A stretch of 64,000 nt of DNA from CAVVDY01 sp963819645 (lineage in GTDB: Bacteria; Acidobacteriota; Terriglobia; Terriglobales; Acidobacteriaceae): assembly GCA_963819645.1 (NCBI GenBank), contig CAWFWZ010000004.1, positions 1 through 64,000 of the forward strand, in the 5' to 3' direction. This document shows, in pieces, positions 1 through 9,285 of this stretch (position 1 is its first letter; every line of letters starts with the position of its first letter). Below the pieces are notes generated by a model. The model saw only the letters and a program-made list of their open reading frames with translations. It was not told the DNA's origin and ran no database searches. A program made the position numbers and the translations under genes.

Positions 1-1309
1 CTTGTCCAACTACCGTGATGAAGAAGAAGGTGGAAATATCGGGATCACTCGGGTTGGGTGACGACTCCGAAAAATACAACCTGCGCTCAAGGAGTGGCCC
101 CTTCCAGGCAGCTTCGCCGGAGGTTCCCGGTTTTGAAGCAATCGACACAGTAGCGGATACTGCAGCGGCGCTCTCTCTGCTGACAACTTGCACCAGGGGA
201 CGACGGGGATCGCTATCGCCCGCGGGACCGGTATCCCAACGTTTGGTAATCAATTGCATCTGATCTCCACCGTTCGGGGTTTGCACCACAAACTCTGCTC
301 GTGAGCCAGGCGGCAGCGGAATGTCTTCTACGGAAGAGTTCGCTGGCTCGACTGCAACTCCGTCGAGCGCGATCAGTTGCACTTTCTGCGCCTGCCCATC
401 CTTCAGCAACTGGAGATCGAGGATGGTATCGGCGCCTGCATTCACTACTCTCCAAAACTCCTTCTCATGTGGATTAGTCTCGACCGTCACGGGCAACAGA
501 GTGGGATACAGAATCGGCACATAGTTGATCGAAAGATCCCAGCTCGGAGCAGCGTGATCCAGCGAAGGTGTCAATTGCTGGTCGCGAATTACAAAGATTC
601 TTTGCGGCATGCCGGCGAGAAACGAACGCTGCTTCTCTATGCCCTCAACGATCAGGGCACCCGAGGCCCCGCCTTGCATCTGGCTTTCGGTGATGCCGTG
701 CACGTGCGGGTGATACCAGTACAGGCCTGGCGGCTGGTTTACTGGAATCCGTACGTCGTAGTCGAATTCCTGCCCCGGCTGGACGAAGGTATGCAATACA
801 TCGTCCTGGTGGCAAACCGGTGGAATGCTCATGCCATGGAAGTGCAGGTTGGTGGAAAAGAATCCCATGGTCGCATCGCTGCAGTCGCGTTTTTCACGAA
901 TTGTCGTCGAGGGCGAGGACACATATTTGCTGGCCGGGGCTTCATTGACGAAATGGATGATGAGGCGATCACCGGGATGCACTCGAAGCGTGGGGGCCGT
1001 CTCGCCAGCATCGGTGACGTAGCAGTATCGGACGGGTCCTTCGCCGATGAGAGTTGGACGAAACCTGAATTTCAGGGTTACTTCCAATACTCCGTTTTGG
1101 CTGCGCAGCTCGGGAGGATTCGACACCACGGATCCTTCAGCCGGCCGGAAGCATGTTTCGTTCGTCTTGGCTTGGGGCAAAGCAGATGCGTAGCTCGCAA
1201 GTGCAAACGCGAGCACCATCCACCACAATTGCGCGGCTGCAACGAAGGGACGACTCCTACAGGTTTTGGCGACGATAAATAAGGGTCGCAGCGAGCGGAA
1301 CGGGAACAT
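1..1309 (-). CDS. Multicopper oxidase, N-terminal part (runs off the left edge)
   Basis: The reverse strand reads open from an ATG at 1309 to the window edge, giving 436 residues without the C-terminus. The N-terminus is basic and then hydrophobic (about residues 25-43, ending SYASA), which fits an exported protein. Two copper-ligand motifs of the multicopper oxidase family are present: NLHFHGM at about 154-160 and YWYHPHVHG at about 197-205. They lie in the first cupredoxin domain, followed by a second one. The missing C-terminal domain should hold the type 1 copper site and the HCH motif. Family members oxidise phenols or metal ions using O2 in the periplasm or outside the cell; the substrate cannot be told here. 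The start is uncertain because no clear Shine-Dalgarno is seen; an internal ATG at residue 31 would give a short signal peptide. Confidence 0.85.
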   Translation of the reverse strand, partial: MFPFRSLRPLFIVAKTCRSRPFVAAAQLWWMVLAFALASYASALPQAKTNETCFRPAEGSVVSNPPELRSQNGVLEVTLKFRFRPTLIGEGPVRYCYVTDAGETAPTLRVHPGDRLIIHFVNEAPASKYVSSPSTTIREKRDCSDATMGFFSTNLHFHGMSIPPVCHQDDVLHTFVQPGQEFDYDVRIPVNQPPGLYWYHPHVHGITESQMQGGASGALIVEGIEKQRSFLAGMPQRIFVIRDQQLTPSLDHAAPSWDLSINYVPILYPTLLPVTVETNPHEKEFWRVVNAGADTILDLQLLKDGQAQKVQLIALDGVAVEPANSSVEDIPLPPGSRAEFVVQTPNGGDQMQLITKRWDTGPAGDSDPRRPLVQVVSRESAAAVSATVSIASKPGTSGEAAWKGPLLERRLYFSESSPNPSDPDISTFFFITVVGQ

Positions 1310-1503
1310 CGTTAGTTTTCATGATTTCACAGACTCTCGACTCGAGAGGCCGGCGCGGCAGATTTTTTTGCAAGCTAAATGAAACAGCTTCGGTTCATTT
1401 CGATTGGACGCTCTCTTGGCGCACGCCAACTACAGGCCCGGCGACTCCACTGGGCTTCGCTCTAGACGATCCACATGGAACATGTTGCTAATAAACCAAA
1501 ATA

Positions 1504-1524
1504 GGGCAGCCTTTCGGGCTGCCC
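1504..1524 (-). terminator. Intrinsic terminator after the first sialidase-like gene
   Basis: An 8-bp GC-rich stem (GGGCAGCC/GGCTGCCC) with a 5-base loop lies just beyond the stop at 1563. Read on the minus strand it is followed by a T-rich stretch (TATTTT). It is built like the hairpin after the second paralogue, which suggests the unit was duplicated with its terminator. Confidence 0.7.
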
Positions 1525-1562
1525 GGGAAGTGTTTCAGCCTTGGTTGCAGACTTAATCGACC

Positions 1563-3135
1563 TTATTGCACCGGAACAGCTGCGAAGTTCACGTCCTGCA
1601 CCGCGATTCCGTTTATGCTGCGGCGTCCATCGGTCCAGGTGCTGAAGGCATTGCTGCCACGGGAGGTGTTGTAGTCGTAGTCACCGGCATAGCAGCTCAC
1701 GACACCGCCATCCAACTGAGACGGCTGCGGGCTAAGCGAGCTGCTCACCGCGAAGTCAGTCTGCCATGTCACGCCGTTATCGGGCGACTGACGCGCATAG
1801 CGGTTGTAGCTGCAACCCACGTCCGTGTAGCTGTTGCAAGCGGTGCTGGCCTGACGACGGTCATACCACGAGGCAGTCAGCTTGCCGCCCGGGGTCACCG
1901 ATAGCGAAGGCATCCACTGCACGTGGTACTGCTGGTCGGGATCGGTGTTGAGCTCGATGGGAGCGCTCCAGGTGGCGCCATTGTCGGTCGAGCGCTGGTA
2001 GAAGATGTCGCCGTGATCGTTGTTGGTTCCGGCGCCGGCATAAACGTAGTGGACCACGTTATTAGGACCAACCGCAGGCTCACCCCAGCCCATGTGCCTG
2101 ATGATCGGGTTCACTTGGTAGAAGTAGCCGCAGGAGCTGTCACCCACCGGATTGAAGCGCGGACCCATCGTCACCTGAGTGAAGCTGGTGCCGCCGTTGT
2201 CGGAGCGGAACATCAGGTTCTGGCGGGTGTTGGCCCCGCCTCCGCCCTCATCCATGCTGGCGATGAATACGGAGTCATATCCGTGGAGCGAGGAACGGTT
2301 TGCCGTCGGGCTGACCTGCGCACCGGTGATCTGCACGTTGCGAAAGAAGGTGCCAGTATTCAGTTGCAGCGGGGTGCTCCAGGTCGTGCCATTGTCAGAA
2401 TGGGTCACGAAGAGGCAGCCGCCCGCTCCGCACACGGTGGTGTAGTCGTTCCACGAGATGTAGATTCGACCATAACCGGCACTGGTGGGATCGTTATCAA
2501 CCCACATGGATTCGCGGTCGTCGAAGCTGCCGTTATGGGCGCAAGCGCCGGTAGTCCAAGTGATGCCATCGGGTGAGGTCCAAAGCCCGATGCCCTGGCC
2601 GCCGCAGCCGCCCACGAGGTCACCGGCGAACCACAGGTTCAGCTTTTGATCGAACACCACAATTGGATCGCCGAAGTTCGAGGAATGGCCGCTTGCAAGC
2701 GGGTCAGGTTCGATCTCGGTGAAGGCGGCACCGCCATTGGTAGAGTAGGAAATGCCGGCATAGGTATTATTCTGGGCGGAGTTATGATCGTTATAGTTGG
2801 TGACGATCGTCTGGCCATCGGGGCTGGCCCAAACCATGCTCTCGCTCTTGGTGCAACTGGTTTGACTGGTACAGGTGCGATTGCTGACCAGAACATTTGG
2901 CGGCTGGGGATAGTTGTCCTCAACCTCGCGATCAGATGGCGAGCCGCCACCCTGTACGATCGCCGCACTCGATCAGGGCCTTGCCCGCGCGCATGTTCTC
3001 CTGGGAGAGCACGTGATATTGGCTAATCTCTGAGCAATCGATGCCCACCGAGGTCATTTGCGCCATTGCCGGAACGGCAAAGGCACAGAGGGCCACTGTG
3101 AGCGCACAAAGTACAAACTTACTGCGATGATTCAT
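1563..3135 (-). CDS. Secreted BNR-repeat (sialidase-like) protein 1, frameshifted
   Basis: The ATG at 3135 follows a good AGGAG and begins a clear signal peptide ending AVPAMAQ, then a short conserved segment with the residues NMRAGK. The body (from about 2960 to 1563) is in another frame and carries Asp-box motifs of six-bladed sialidase/BNR propellers: STNGGAAF, SDNGTTW, SDNGGTSF, STDNGATW and SPDNGVTW. Removing one base near 2961 joins both parts into one protein of about 520 residues. The next gene upstream is a close paralogue with the same architecture. BNR propellers occur in sialidases and in many other secreted glycan-active or binding proteins. The catalytic Arg triad of true sialidases was not recognised, so activity is not claimed. 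The frame break may be a sequence error. Confidence 0.75.
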
Positions 3136-3321
3136 ACTCCACTCCTGTAAGTTAGTTCTTGCTTTCGGTTGTTGGTTGAGTTCGACCTTTCTGTTTCTGT
3201 TGGTCCACTTCGTCATCGAAAAAACGGGGAAGGGTGGTTGCTGACAGTCAACAATAACCTGCTGGTTGTCGGACGAAATTCGGGTTTCTTTTTCAGAACA
3301 TCCTTGCGCCAAAAGTAAAAC

Positions 3322-3342
3322 GGGCGGCCTTTTCGGCCGCCC
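3322..3342 (-). terminator. Intrinsic terminator after the second sialidase-like gene
   Basis: A perfect 8-bp stem (GGGCGGCC/GGCCGCCC) with a 5-base loop is followed on the minus strand by GTTTTACTTTT. It sits 25 bp past the stop at 3368 and separates the two paralogous genes into independent transcription units. Confidence 0.8.
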
Positions 3343-3367
3343 TTAGGCTTTACAGGTTGGATAAGGC

Positions 3368-4916
3368 TTACTGTTCAGGAACGACCGCCAGGTTGACGTC
3401 CTGCACCTGAACGCCGCTCACATTGCGGCGGCCATCCGTCCAGGTGACATAGGCATTACTGCCCTGCGCGGTGCTGTAGTCGTAATCACCGGCGTAGCAG
3501 CTCACGATGTTCGGGTTGTCCTGAGCCGGTTCGTTGATAAGGGAACTGCTAATCGCAAAGTCGCTCGTCCAGGTTACGCCGTTGTCGGGCGACTGAATGG
3601 CATAGCGGTTATAGTTGCAACCCACATCGGTAACCGCGTTGCAAGCGGTGCTGGCTTGACGCCGGTCATACCACGAGGCAGTGATCTTACCCCCAGGGTT
3701 CGCTGACAGGTTTGGCATCCACTGGGTGTGGTACTGCTGATCGGGATCAGTATTCAGTTTGATCGGCGTACTCCAGGTCGCGCCGTTGTCAGTTGAGCGG
3801 GTGTAGAAGATATCGCCATGGTCGTTGTTGGTTCCCGCACCGGCGTACACGTAGTGAACGACGTTGTTAGGACCAACCGCCGGCTCACCCCATCCCATGT
3901 GCCGCCAAATCGGGTTGACCTGATAGAAGTAGCCGTTGCTGGGGCAACCCGAATCACCGACCGCGCCGAAACGCGCTCCCATGGTTGCCGAGGTCCAAGT
4001 CGCGCCGCCGTTGTTAGAGCGCCACATGATGTTTTGACGGGTCGAGTTGCCGCCGCCGCCCTCATCCATGCTGGCGACGAAGACCGAGTCGGAGGCGTGC
4101 AGAGCGGCGCGGTTCGCGGTCGGGCTGAGCCCCGCGCCGGTGATCTGGACGTCACGCAGGAAGGAACTGGTAAGAGTAACCGTGGTCCATGAGGTCCCGT
4201 CATCGGAGTAATTGACCTGCAGGGCACCACTACCAACGTTGAAATTGTTCAAGGAGACGTACATGCGGCCATAGCTGGCGCTGGTGGGATCGTTATCCAC
4301 CCACATCGACTCGCGGTCGTCGTTGCTGCCGTTATGAGCGCAACCGCCCGCCGACCAGTTGATACCGTCCGTTGAGGTCCACAGACCGATTCCAAAGCCG
4401 CCGCAGCCGGTGGCCAAGTCACCAGCAAACCACTTACCCAGTTTCCGGTTGTAGACAACGATGGGATCGCCATAATTGGTTCCATGCCCCGTGCAGAACG
4501 GAGACGTCGGAAATTGCGTGAACGTGGCGCCGCCATCGGTGGAGTACGACAAGCCCGTATAGCAGTTGCCACCGTTATTATCGTTGAAGTTCACAACGAC
4601 GGTCTGACCGTTTTCCCAGACCATGTTTTCGCTCTTGGTGCAAGTCGTAGCGCCGGTGCAGGAACGGTCGCTAACCAAGATGTTAGGAGGAGTTGGGAAA
4701 TCGATGTCGCTTCCCCCCCCCCGGCTTTCCACCCTGCACAATGCCGCACTCAATCAAGGTCTTTCCAGCACGCATGTTGTCCTGCTGGAGAAGGTGTAAT
4801 GCGCTAACCTGTGAGCAATCGATGCCCGTCGAGGTCATCTGCGCCATGGCTGGAACGGCCAAGGCACATAGGGCCAATGCGAGTATACAAATCGCCAGCC
4901 TGCTGCAGTTTCTCAT
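3368..4916 (-). CDS. Secreted BNR-repeat (sialidase-like) protein 2, frameshifted at a G10 tract
   Basis: The start at 4916 follows AGGAG at proper spacing. The product has a signal peptide ending AVPAMAQ and the same N-terminal segment as its downstream paralogue (NMRAGK, then LIECG). The propeller body begins in another frame just after a run of ten C on the plus strand (4713-4722, ten G in the mRNA). With nine G the reading continues through PGGGSDIDFPTPPN into the propeller and gives about 515 residues. Asp boxes seen are STDGGATF, SDDGTSW, SNNGGATW, STDNGATW and SPDNGVTW. The body is strongly similar to the neighbour along its length, so this is a tandem duplication. An exported glycan-active or glycan-binding role is inferred from the fold only. 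The homopolymer could be a sequencing error or a slippage switch. Confidence 0.78.
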
Positions 4917-4964
4917 AGTTTCGCTCCTCTTTTTCCTACTTCATTACAGCGGTTTTCCTTGTCT

Positions 4965-5918
4965 CTACTTCTGTTGGGCCCGCTTCTCATCGGAAGGACT
5001 GGGAACCGGGCTCTTCGCCGCCGATACTGGACCGGCGAAATAGTCATCGTCTAGCCAAACTCCGGTCTTCTTCTTCAGGGCGTCCATCTCCTCCCGGAGT
5101 TTTTGGCCCTGGAGTTTCTTCTCGATTTCAGGCTTAGCCTGCGCGAGAGTGAGCCGGTCTTTCTTTACCACTTCAAAAAGAATCAGGGCATCGGGTGTAT
5201 CGGCCACCTGCGACCACTCGCCGACTTTCATATCAAACGCAACCTTCAGAACCGCCGGCAGGTCATCGCGTCGAAAGGTGAGAGGCTCGGCATCAAGCGA
5301 GTCCTTCGTGTCCTTGATTAGCGACTTCGCATCACCACTCGTGGTTAGGGCCTTGCGAATCTGGTCAGCCCGCGCCTGAGCTTCGGCGGCCGGCACCCCA
5401 TGTCCGTTGCTGTGGTCGGTCTGCTTGTAGATGAACACGCGCCGGATCGCGACCTGGTCGAAGTCGTCAAGGTGCGAATCGTAGTACGCCGAGATTTCCT
5501 GCATGGTCGGCTTGGCCTTGTCCTGCAGCAGGTTGTACTCGGCGGTGGAGAGAATCTGGATGCGATTCATCTCCAGTTCGCGCTGCACCTCGGGCTTTTT
5601 GTTCAGCCCTTGTGCTTCCGCTTCTTTCGCCAGCATCACCCCACCGGCAAAGTTCTCGGCCGTCGTTTTCTTCTTGGGTACGGGAGCGCCTCCCTGATCT
5701 TTCAGGAAGTCGCCGTACATGTCTTCAAACTGTTTCTGGGTAAACTGCGTGTCACCGATTTTCATGACTACGCGCTGATCGGGAGGAAGATTGCTGTTCG
5801 AACTAGCGGAAGTGGAAGCAGCGGTAGCGCCGCCCGCTGACGAAGTGGAAGACGATTGCGCCCAGCCGACACTGGTCGCAAGCAGAGCGATGAGAATGAA
5901 ACCTGGGACCCGGTACAT
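4965..5918 (-). CDS. Parvulin-type peptidyl-prolyl isomerase, SurA-like periplasmic foldase
   Basis: The chosen ATG at 5918 is preceded by AAAGGA and starts a signal peptide (about 20 residues ending VGWAQ). A Ser/Ala-rich linker follows, then a SurA-like N-terminal helical region that includes a DMYGDF segment, and a rotamase domain in the C-terminal half beginning near AYYDSHLDDF and IRRVFIY. At about 317 residues it has room for one PPIase domain, as in short SurA/PrsA-like foldases. Such proteins act in the periplasm on secreted or outer-membrane clients. Its position directly upstream of two secreted proteins on the same strand is suggestive but does not prove shared function. An in-frame ATG 12 codons earlier exists but lacks the ribosome-binding site. 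Confidence 0.8.
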   Translation of the reverse strand: MYRVPGFILIALLATSVGWAQSSSTSSAGGATAASTSASSNSNLPPDQRVVMKIGDTQFTQKQFEDMYGDFLKDQGGAPVPKKKTTAENFAGGVMLAKEAEAQGLNKKPEVQRELEMNRIQILSTAEYNLLQDKAKPTMQEISAYYDSHLDDFDQVAIRRVFIYKQTDHSNGHGVPAAEAQARADQIRKALTTSGDAKSLIKDTKDSLDAEPLTFRRDDLPAVLKVAFDMKVGEWSQVADTPDALILFEVVKKDRLTLAQAKPEIEKKLQGQKLREEMDALKKKTGVWLDDDYFAGPVSAAKSPVPSPSDEKRAQQK

Positions 5919-5954
5919 TGAATTCCTTTGGCATGCAGCTACACACGTTCGCAC

Positions 5955-6355
5955 TGAGTACGAAGGGCGCAGCAGCAGGTTGAGTGTGCTTACAGTTCAG
6001 GAGTATACGCTCGGACTCCCAACGGAACGGAAAGTACTATGGCGCTAGTACGGCGAAAATTATCAGCTCTGCTGGTGAGGAAAGCAAGTCATTTTTCTGT
6101 CACATGTGGGAACCACTAAACCACAAGACTCTAGTCCTTATCACCTTGCTACGAAAGGAGTTGGGGATGCTGCGGCAAAAAGCGTAACAAAACCAAAGTG
6201 GTGCATGGTCACTTTCGGGAGCTTAGCGCACAAGGGTGCGGTAGTACGACTCGACTTCGCTCGGGATCACAGAGCGTGCGTGCCAAGTGAGCAAACTGCA
6301 CGTCCTCGATTTCGCTTCGCAACGCTCGGGATGACACCCTGATAAACGAAAAGAC
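5955..6355. other. Intergenic region without a recognised gene
   Basis: About 400 bases separate the foldase start from the end of the efflux operon. The right part (about 6240-6340) holds two degenerate copies of the dispersed motif containing CTTCGCTCGGGATCAC or CGCTCGGGATGAC. No start with a ribosome-binding site and a credible product was found. The promoter of the foldase should lie at the left end of this gap. Confidence 0.5.
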
Positions 6356-7942
6356 TCAATGTGCCGACATGACCTCCGCGCCGGGCTTGGGCTTCTTGAG
6401 AAAGAATGGCAAGGGAACCAGGCAGGCGACGATCAACGCCACTACCCAGAATGCATTGACGTACGACAGCAGCGCGGCCTGCTGCTCGATGACCCCCATC
6501 ACCTGCGCATACGCTTGCTGCAACGCCAGCGCGGGCCCGGAGCCGGCGTGCGCCATGGTGGCCGCCGAGCCGTTCAGCATGCTCTGCAGTTGCGGATTGG
6601 CGCTAGTGGCGTGCGCGACCAGGTCCGTCTGATGAATCTGGCTCTGGCGCGCAAGGAAGGTGGTCAGCATGGAAATACCGACACTGCCGCCCAGGTTGCG
6701 GATAAAGTTGCTGATGCCCGACACCTGATTGTTCTTCTCCAGCGGCACACCCACGTAACTGAGAATGCTGATGGGGATGAAGATAAAAGCCAGCCCCGAC
6801 ATCTGATACATGCGCCAGAAAATGATGGTGCGGAAGTCGACTGCGAGGTTCAGGTTGGTGAGGTGATGTAGCGCGATGGCGGTGATGCCGAAGCCGAACG
6901 CAATCATGTAGCGCGGATCGATCTTGGTCGACAGGATGCCGGCAATGGGAAACAGCAGCATCAGCATGAAGCCCGCGGGCGACAGAACTTCGCCAGCCTT
7001 CTCCGCCGTATAGCCCATCATGGTCTGAAGGAACTGCGGAATCAGCACAGTGGTTCCAAATAGCACACATCCCAGCACGAAATTGAACAGAACAGTAGCG
7101 GCGAAATTGCGGTTCTTCAGCAGTGTAAGCTCAAGGATCGGGTGGGGCGTTCGCCATTCGTGAATGACAAGCCATACCAACGCGACTGCAGCGATCACCG
7201 CAAATGTGGTGATTATGTTCGAGCCGAACCAATCGTCCTGCTGGCCCTTATCGAGGATTACCTGCAAGGCGCCAATGCCGAGCACGATCAGCGAGAGGCC
7301 AATATAGTCAACTTTCATGGCAGCGCTCTTGAAACGCTTCAGCCACGGCGGGTCTTCGACCACGGTGGAGGTCAGGAAAAGCGAAAGCAAGCCGACCGGC
7401 ACGTTGATGAAGAATATCCAGCGCCAGTCGTAGTTATCGGTGATCCATCCGCCGAGCGTGGGGCCAATCGCCGGCGCCACCACGACTGCCATGCCGTAGA
7501 CGGAGAACGCCATGCCTCGTTTTTCAGGAGGAAACGTGTCGGCCAGGATTGCCTGTTCGCTCGGGCCCATGCCTCCGCCGCCCGCGCCTTGCAGAATGCG
7601 GAAGAAGATGAGCATCCCGAGCGACGGCGCAAATCCGCAGAGTACCGACGACACGGTGAACAGCGCAACGCAAATCATGTAAAAGCGCTTGCGTCCGATG
7701 ACCGTCGTCAGCCAGCCCGACATGGGTAGCACAATGGCATTCGAAACCAGGTAGCTGGTGAGCACCCAGGTAGATTCGTCCTGGCTGGCGCTCAATCCAC
7801 CCGCGATGTGCGGTAGCGCGACATTAGCGATGGAAGTGTCGAGCACTTCCATGAACGTCGCCAGCGTCACCGTGAGCGCAATGATCCACGGGTTGTAGCG
7901 CGGCTTCCACCCGGAGGCCGTGTAGTCCTGTACTCCCGGCAT
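6356..7942 (-). CDS. emrB: EmrB/QacA-type drug:H+ antiporter, MFS DHA2 family (14 TM)
   Basis: The 528-residue product matches the usual length of 14-helix DHA2 exporters. The loop motif GWLTTVIGRKRFYM between helices 2 and 3 is MFS motif A, and VVAPAIGPTLGGW in helix 5 is the antiporter motif C. It lies in the inner membrane and, with the adjacent EmrA-like adaptor and TolC-like channel, should pump hydrophobic compounds out through both membranes using the proton gradient. The gene starts 2 bp after the emrA stop, so the operon order is tolC, emrA, emrB. Regulation by the divergent TetR gene is inferred from the shared promoter region. Substrates are not predictable from sequence. Confidence 0.93.
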   Translation of the reverse strand: MPGVQDYTASGWKPRYNPWIIALTVTLATFMEVLDTSIANVALPHIAGGLSASQDESTWVLTSYLVSNAIVLPMSGWLTTVIGRKRFYMICVALFTVSSVLCGFAPSLGMLIFFRILQGAGGGGMGPSEQAILADTFPPEKRGMAFSVYGMAVVVAPAIGPTLGGWITDNYDWRWIFFINVPVGLLSLFLTSTVVEDPPWLKRFKSAAMKVDYIGLSLIVLGIGALQVILDKGQQDDWFGSNIITTFAVIAAVALVWLVIHEWRTPHPILELTLLKNRNFAATVLFNFVLGCVLFGTTVLIPQFLQTMMGYTAEKAGEVLSPAGFMLMLLFPIAGILSTKIDPRYMIAFGFGITAIALHHLTNLNLAVDFRTIIFWRMYQMSGLAFIFIPISILSYVGVPLEKNNQVSGISNFIRNLGGSVGISMLTTFLARQSQIHQTDLVAHATSANPQLQSMLNGSAATMAHAGSGPALALQQAYAQVMGVIEQQAALLSYVNAFWVVALIVACLVPLPFFLKKPKPGAEVMSAH

Positions 7943-7944
7943 TA

Positions 7945-9279
7945 TTAGTGGCCTATCACCCTCACATCAGGCTCAACCGACATGCCGGGACGAAGCTCGC
8001 CGTGCTTGTTGAAGTCGGGCGAATCGTTGTTATCGAAATCGATGCGAACGGGAATACGTTGCACCACTTTGACGTAGTTTCCGGTGGCGTTCTCCGGGGG
8101 CAGCAAGCTGTACTTGGCTCCGGTGGCTCCGCCGATGTTGCTCACGTGTGCGCTCCAGGTGCGGCCGCCGTAAGTATCGACTTTGACCTTCACCGCCTGA
8201 CCCGGCTGCATGTGGGTAAGCTGCGTCTCTTTGAAGTTCGCGGTGACCCAAATGTCGCGTAGCGGAACGATGGACATCAGGTCCTGTCCGGTTTGCACGT
8301 TTTGTCCGACCTGAACCGAGCGGCGCCCGACAATTCCATCGACGGGAGCCGTGATGGTGGTGTACTGAAGATTGAGTTGTGCCTGATCGAGCGCCGACTT
8401 ATAACGCCCTACCTGAGCGCTGGCGGACTTCGCTTTGGCCTCAGTGGCGGCTACCTGTTTAGGAGTGATTTGCGCATTGCGAATCTCGGCGTTGGCCTGA
8501 GTGATGCGCGATTGCGCCTGCTGCACCTGGGCCTGCGCCGCGAGCAGCGCGGCCTGACGCGCTTCTACCGTCGCGTTGGCGCCGGTCGCGGCCGCGGTAG
8601 CGGAATCAAACTGCTGCTGCGAAATCTCGCGCTTGCCGAGCAATTGCTGATAGCGTTCCACATCAAGGTTCAGCTTCTTGGCATTGGCCTGAGCTTCGAC
8701 GACCTGCGCCTGCGCCGCGTTCACCTGTTTTTGCGCTGCTGCCAGTCCGGCTTCTGCGTTCTGCATGTCGGCCGCCGCGGAACGAATCTGCTGCACCGAT
8801 CCAACGCTGGACACCGGAACCCCATATTCAGCCGCCAGGGCATTCGCCTGCGAGTCCGCGTAATTGGCCTGCGCCAGCTCGAGCGCTACCTGGTAGTCCG
8901 TGGGATCGAGTTGTACCAGAACGTCGCCTTTGTGAACGACCTGGCCGTCGTCGTAGTTGACCTTAACCGCGTGCCCGCTCACCCGCGCGCTGATGGGATA
9001 GATGTGTCCATCGATCTGCGCGTCGTCGGTACTTTCCCAGTGCCGGCTCTCCCACCAGAACCAGCCAACCAGCAGGAGGGCGACGATTGCCACCAGAAAC
9101 ACAATGGGCTTGGCGGCGGGATTGCGCTGGAAAAAGCTGCGTCGATCCTCTCGCGGCTGCGCGTCGGGGTCGTGACGCTCACCCTGAGGCTCGGCGTTGT
9201 TGTGTTGCTGTTCGGTTTCGTTCGGCTCAGTCGTCGTCGGACTCATCGTGCTCACCTGTTGCTTAATTTCTTTACTCAT
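7945..9279 (-). CDS. emrA: EmrA/HlyD-type membrane fusion protein of the efflux pump
   Basis: This 444-residue protein has a charged cytoplasmic N-terminus, one membrane anchor (about residues 57-76, containing VFLVAIVALLLVGW), a biotinyl-lipoyl half-motif (ISARVSGHAVKV), a long Ala/Gln-rich coiled coil, the second lipoyl half (ITAPVDGIVGRR) and a beta-barrel domain (GQAVKVKVDTYGG). This is the standard order of HlyD/EmrA adaptors. It bridges the MFS pump and the TolC-like outer-membrane channel encoded on either side. The stop of tolC lies 6 bp upstream of its start, so it is co-transcribed. An internal ATG (MSPTTTEP) 11 codons later is an alternative start. Confidence 0.93.
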   Translation of the reverse strand: MSKEIKQQVSTMSPTTTEPNETEQQHNNAEPQGERHDPDAQPREDRRSFFQRNPAAKPIVFLVAIVALLLVGWFWWESRHWESTDDAQIDGHIYPISARVSGHAVKVNYDDGQVVHKGDVLVQLDPTDYQVALELAQANYADSQANALAAEYGVPVSSVGSVQQIRSAAADMQNAEAGLAAAQKQVNAAQAQVVEAQANAKKLNLDVERYQQLLGKREISQQQFDSATAAATGANATVEARQAALLAAQAQVQQAQSRITQANAEIRNAQITPKQVAATEAKAKSASAQVGRYKSALDQAQLNLQYTTITAPVDGIVGRRSVQVGQNVQTGQDLMSIVPLRDIWVTANFKETQLTHMQPGQAVKVKVDTYGGRTWSAHVSNIGGATGAKYSLLPPENATGNYVKVVQRIPVRIDFDNNDSPDFNKHGELRPGMSVEPDVRVIGH

Positions 9280-9285
9280 TGCGGC

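Noticed and set aside
377..1282. A 301-codon plus-strand ORF opposite the multicopper oxidase
   Set aside because: The minus strand encodes clear copper-binding motifs over the same bases, and the plus-strand product has no recognisable features.
1923..2576. Long plus-strand ORF across the first sialidase-like gene
   Set aside because: It mirrors the propeller codons and has a Val/Ala-rich product without family resemblance.
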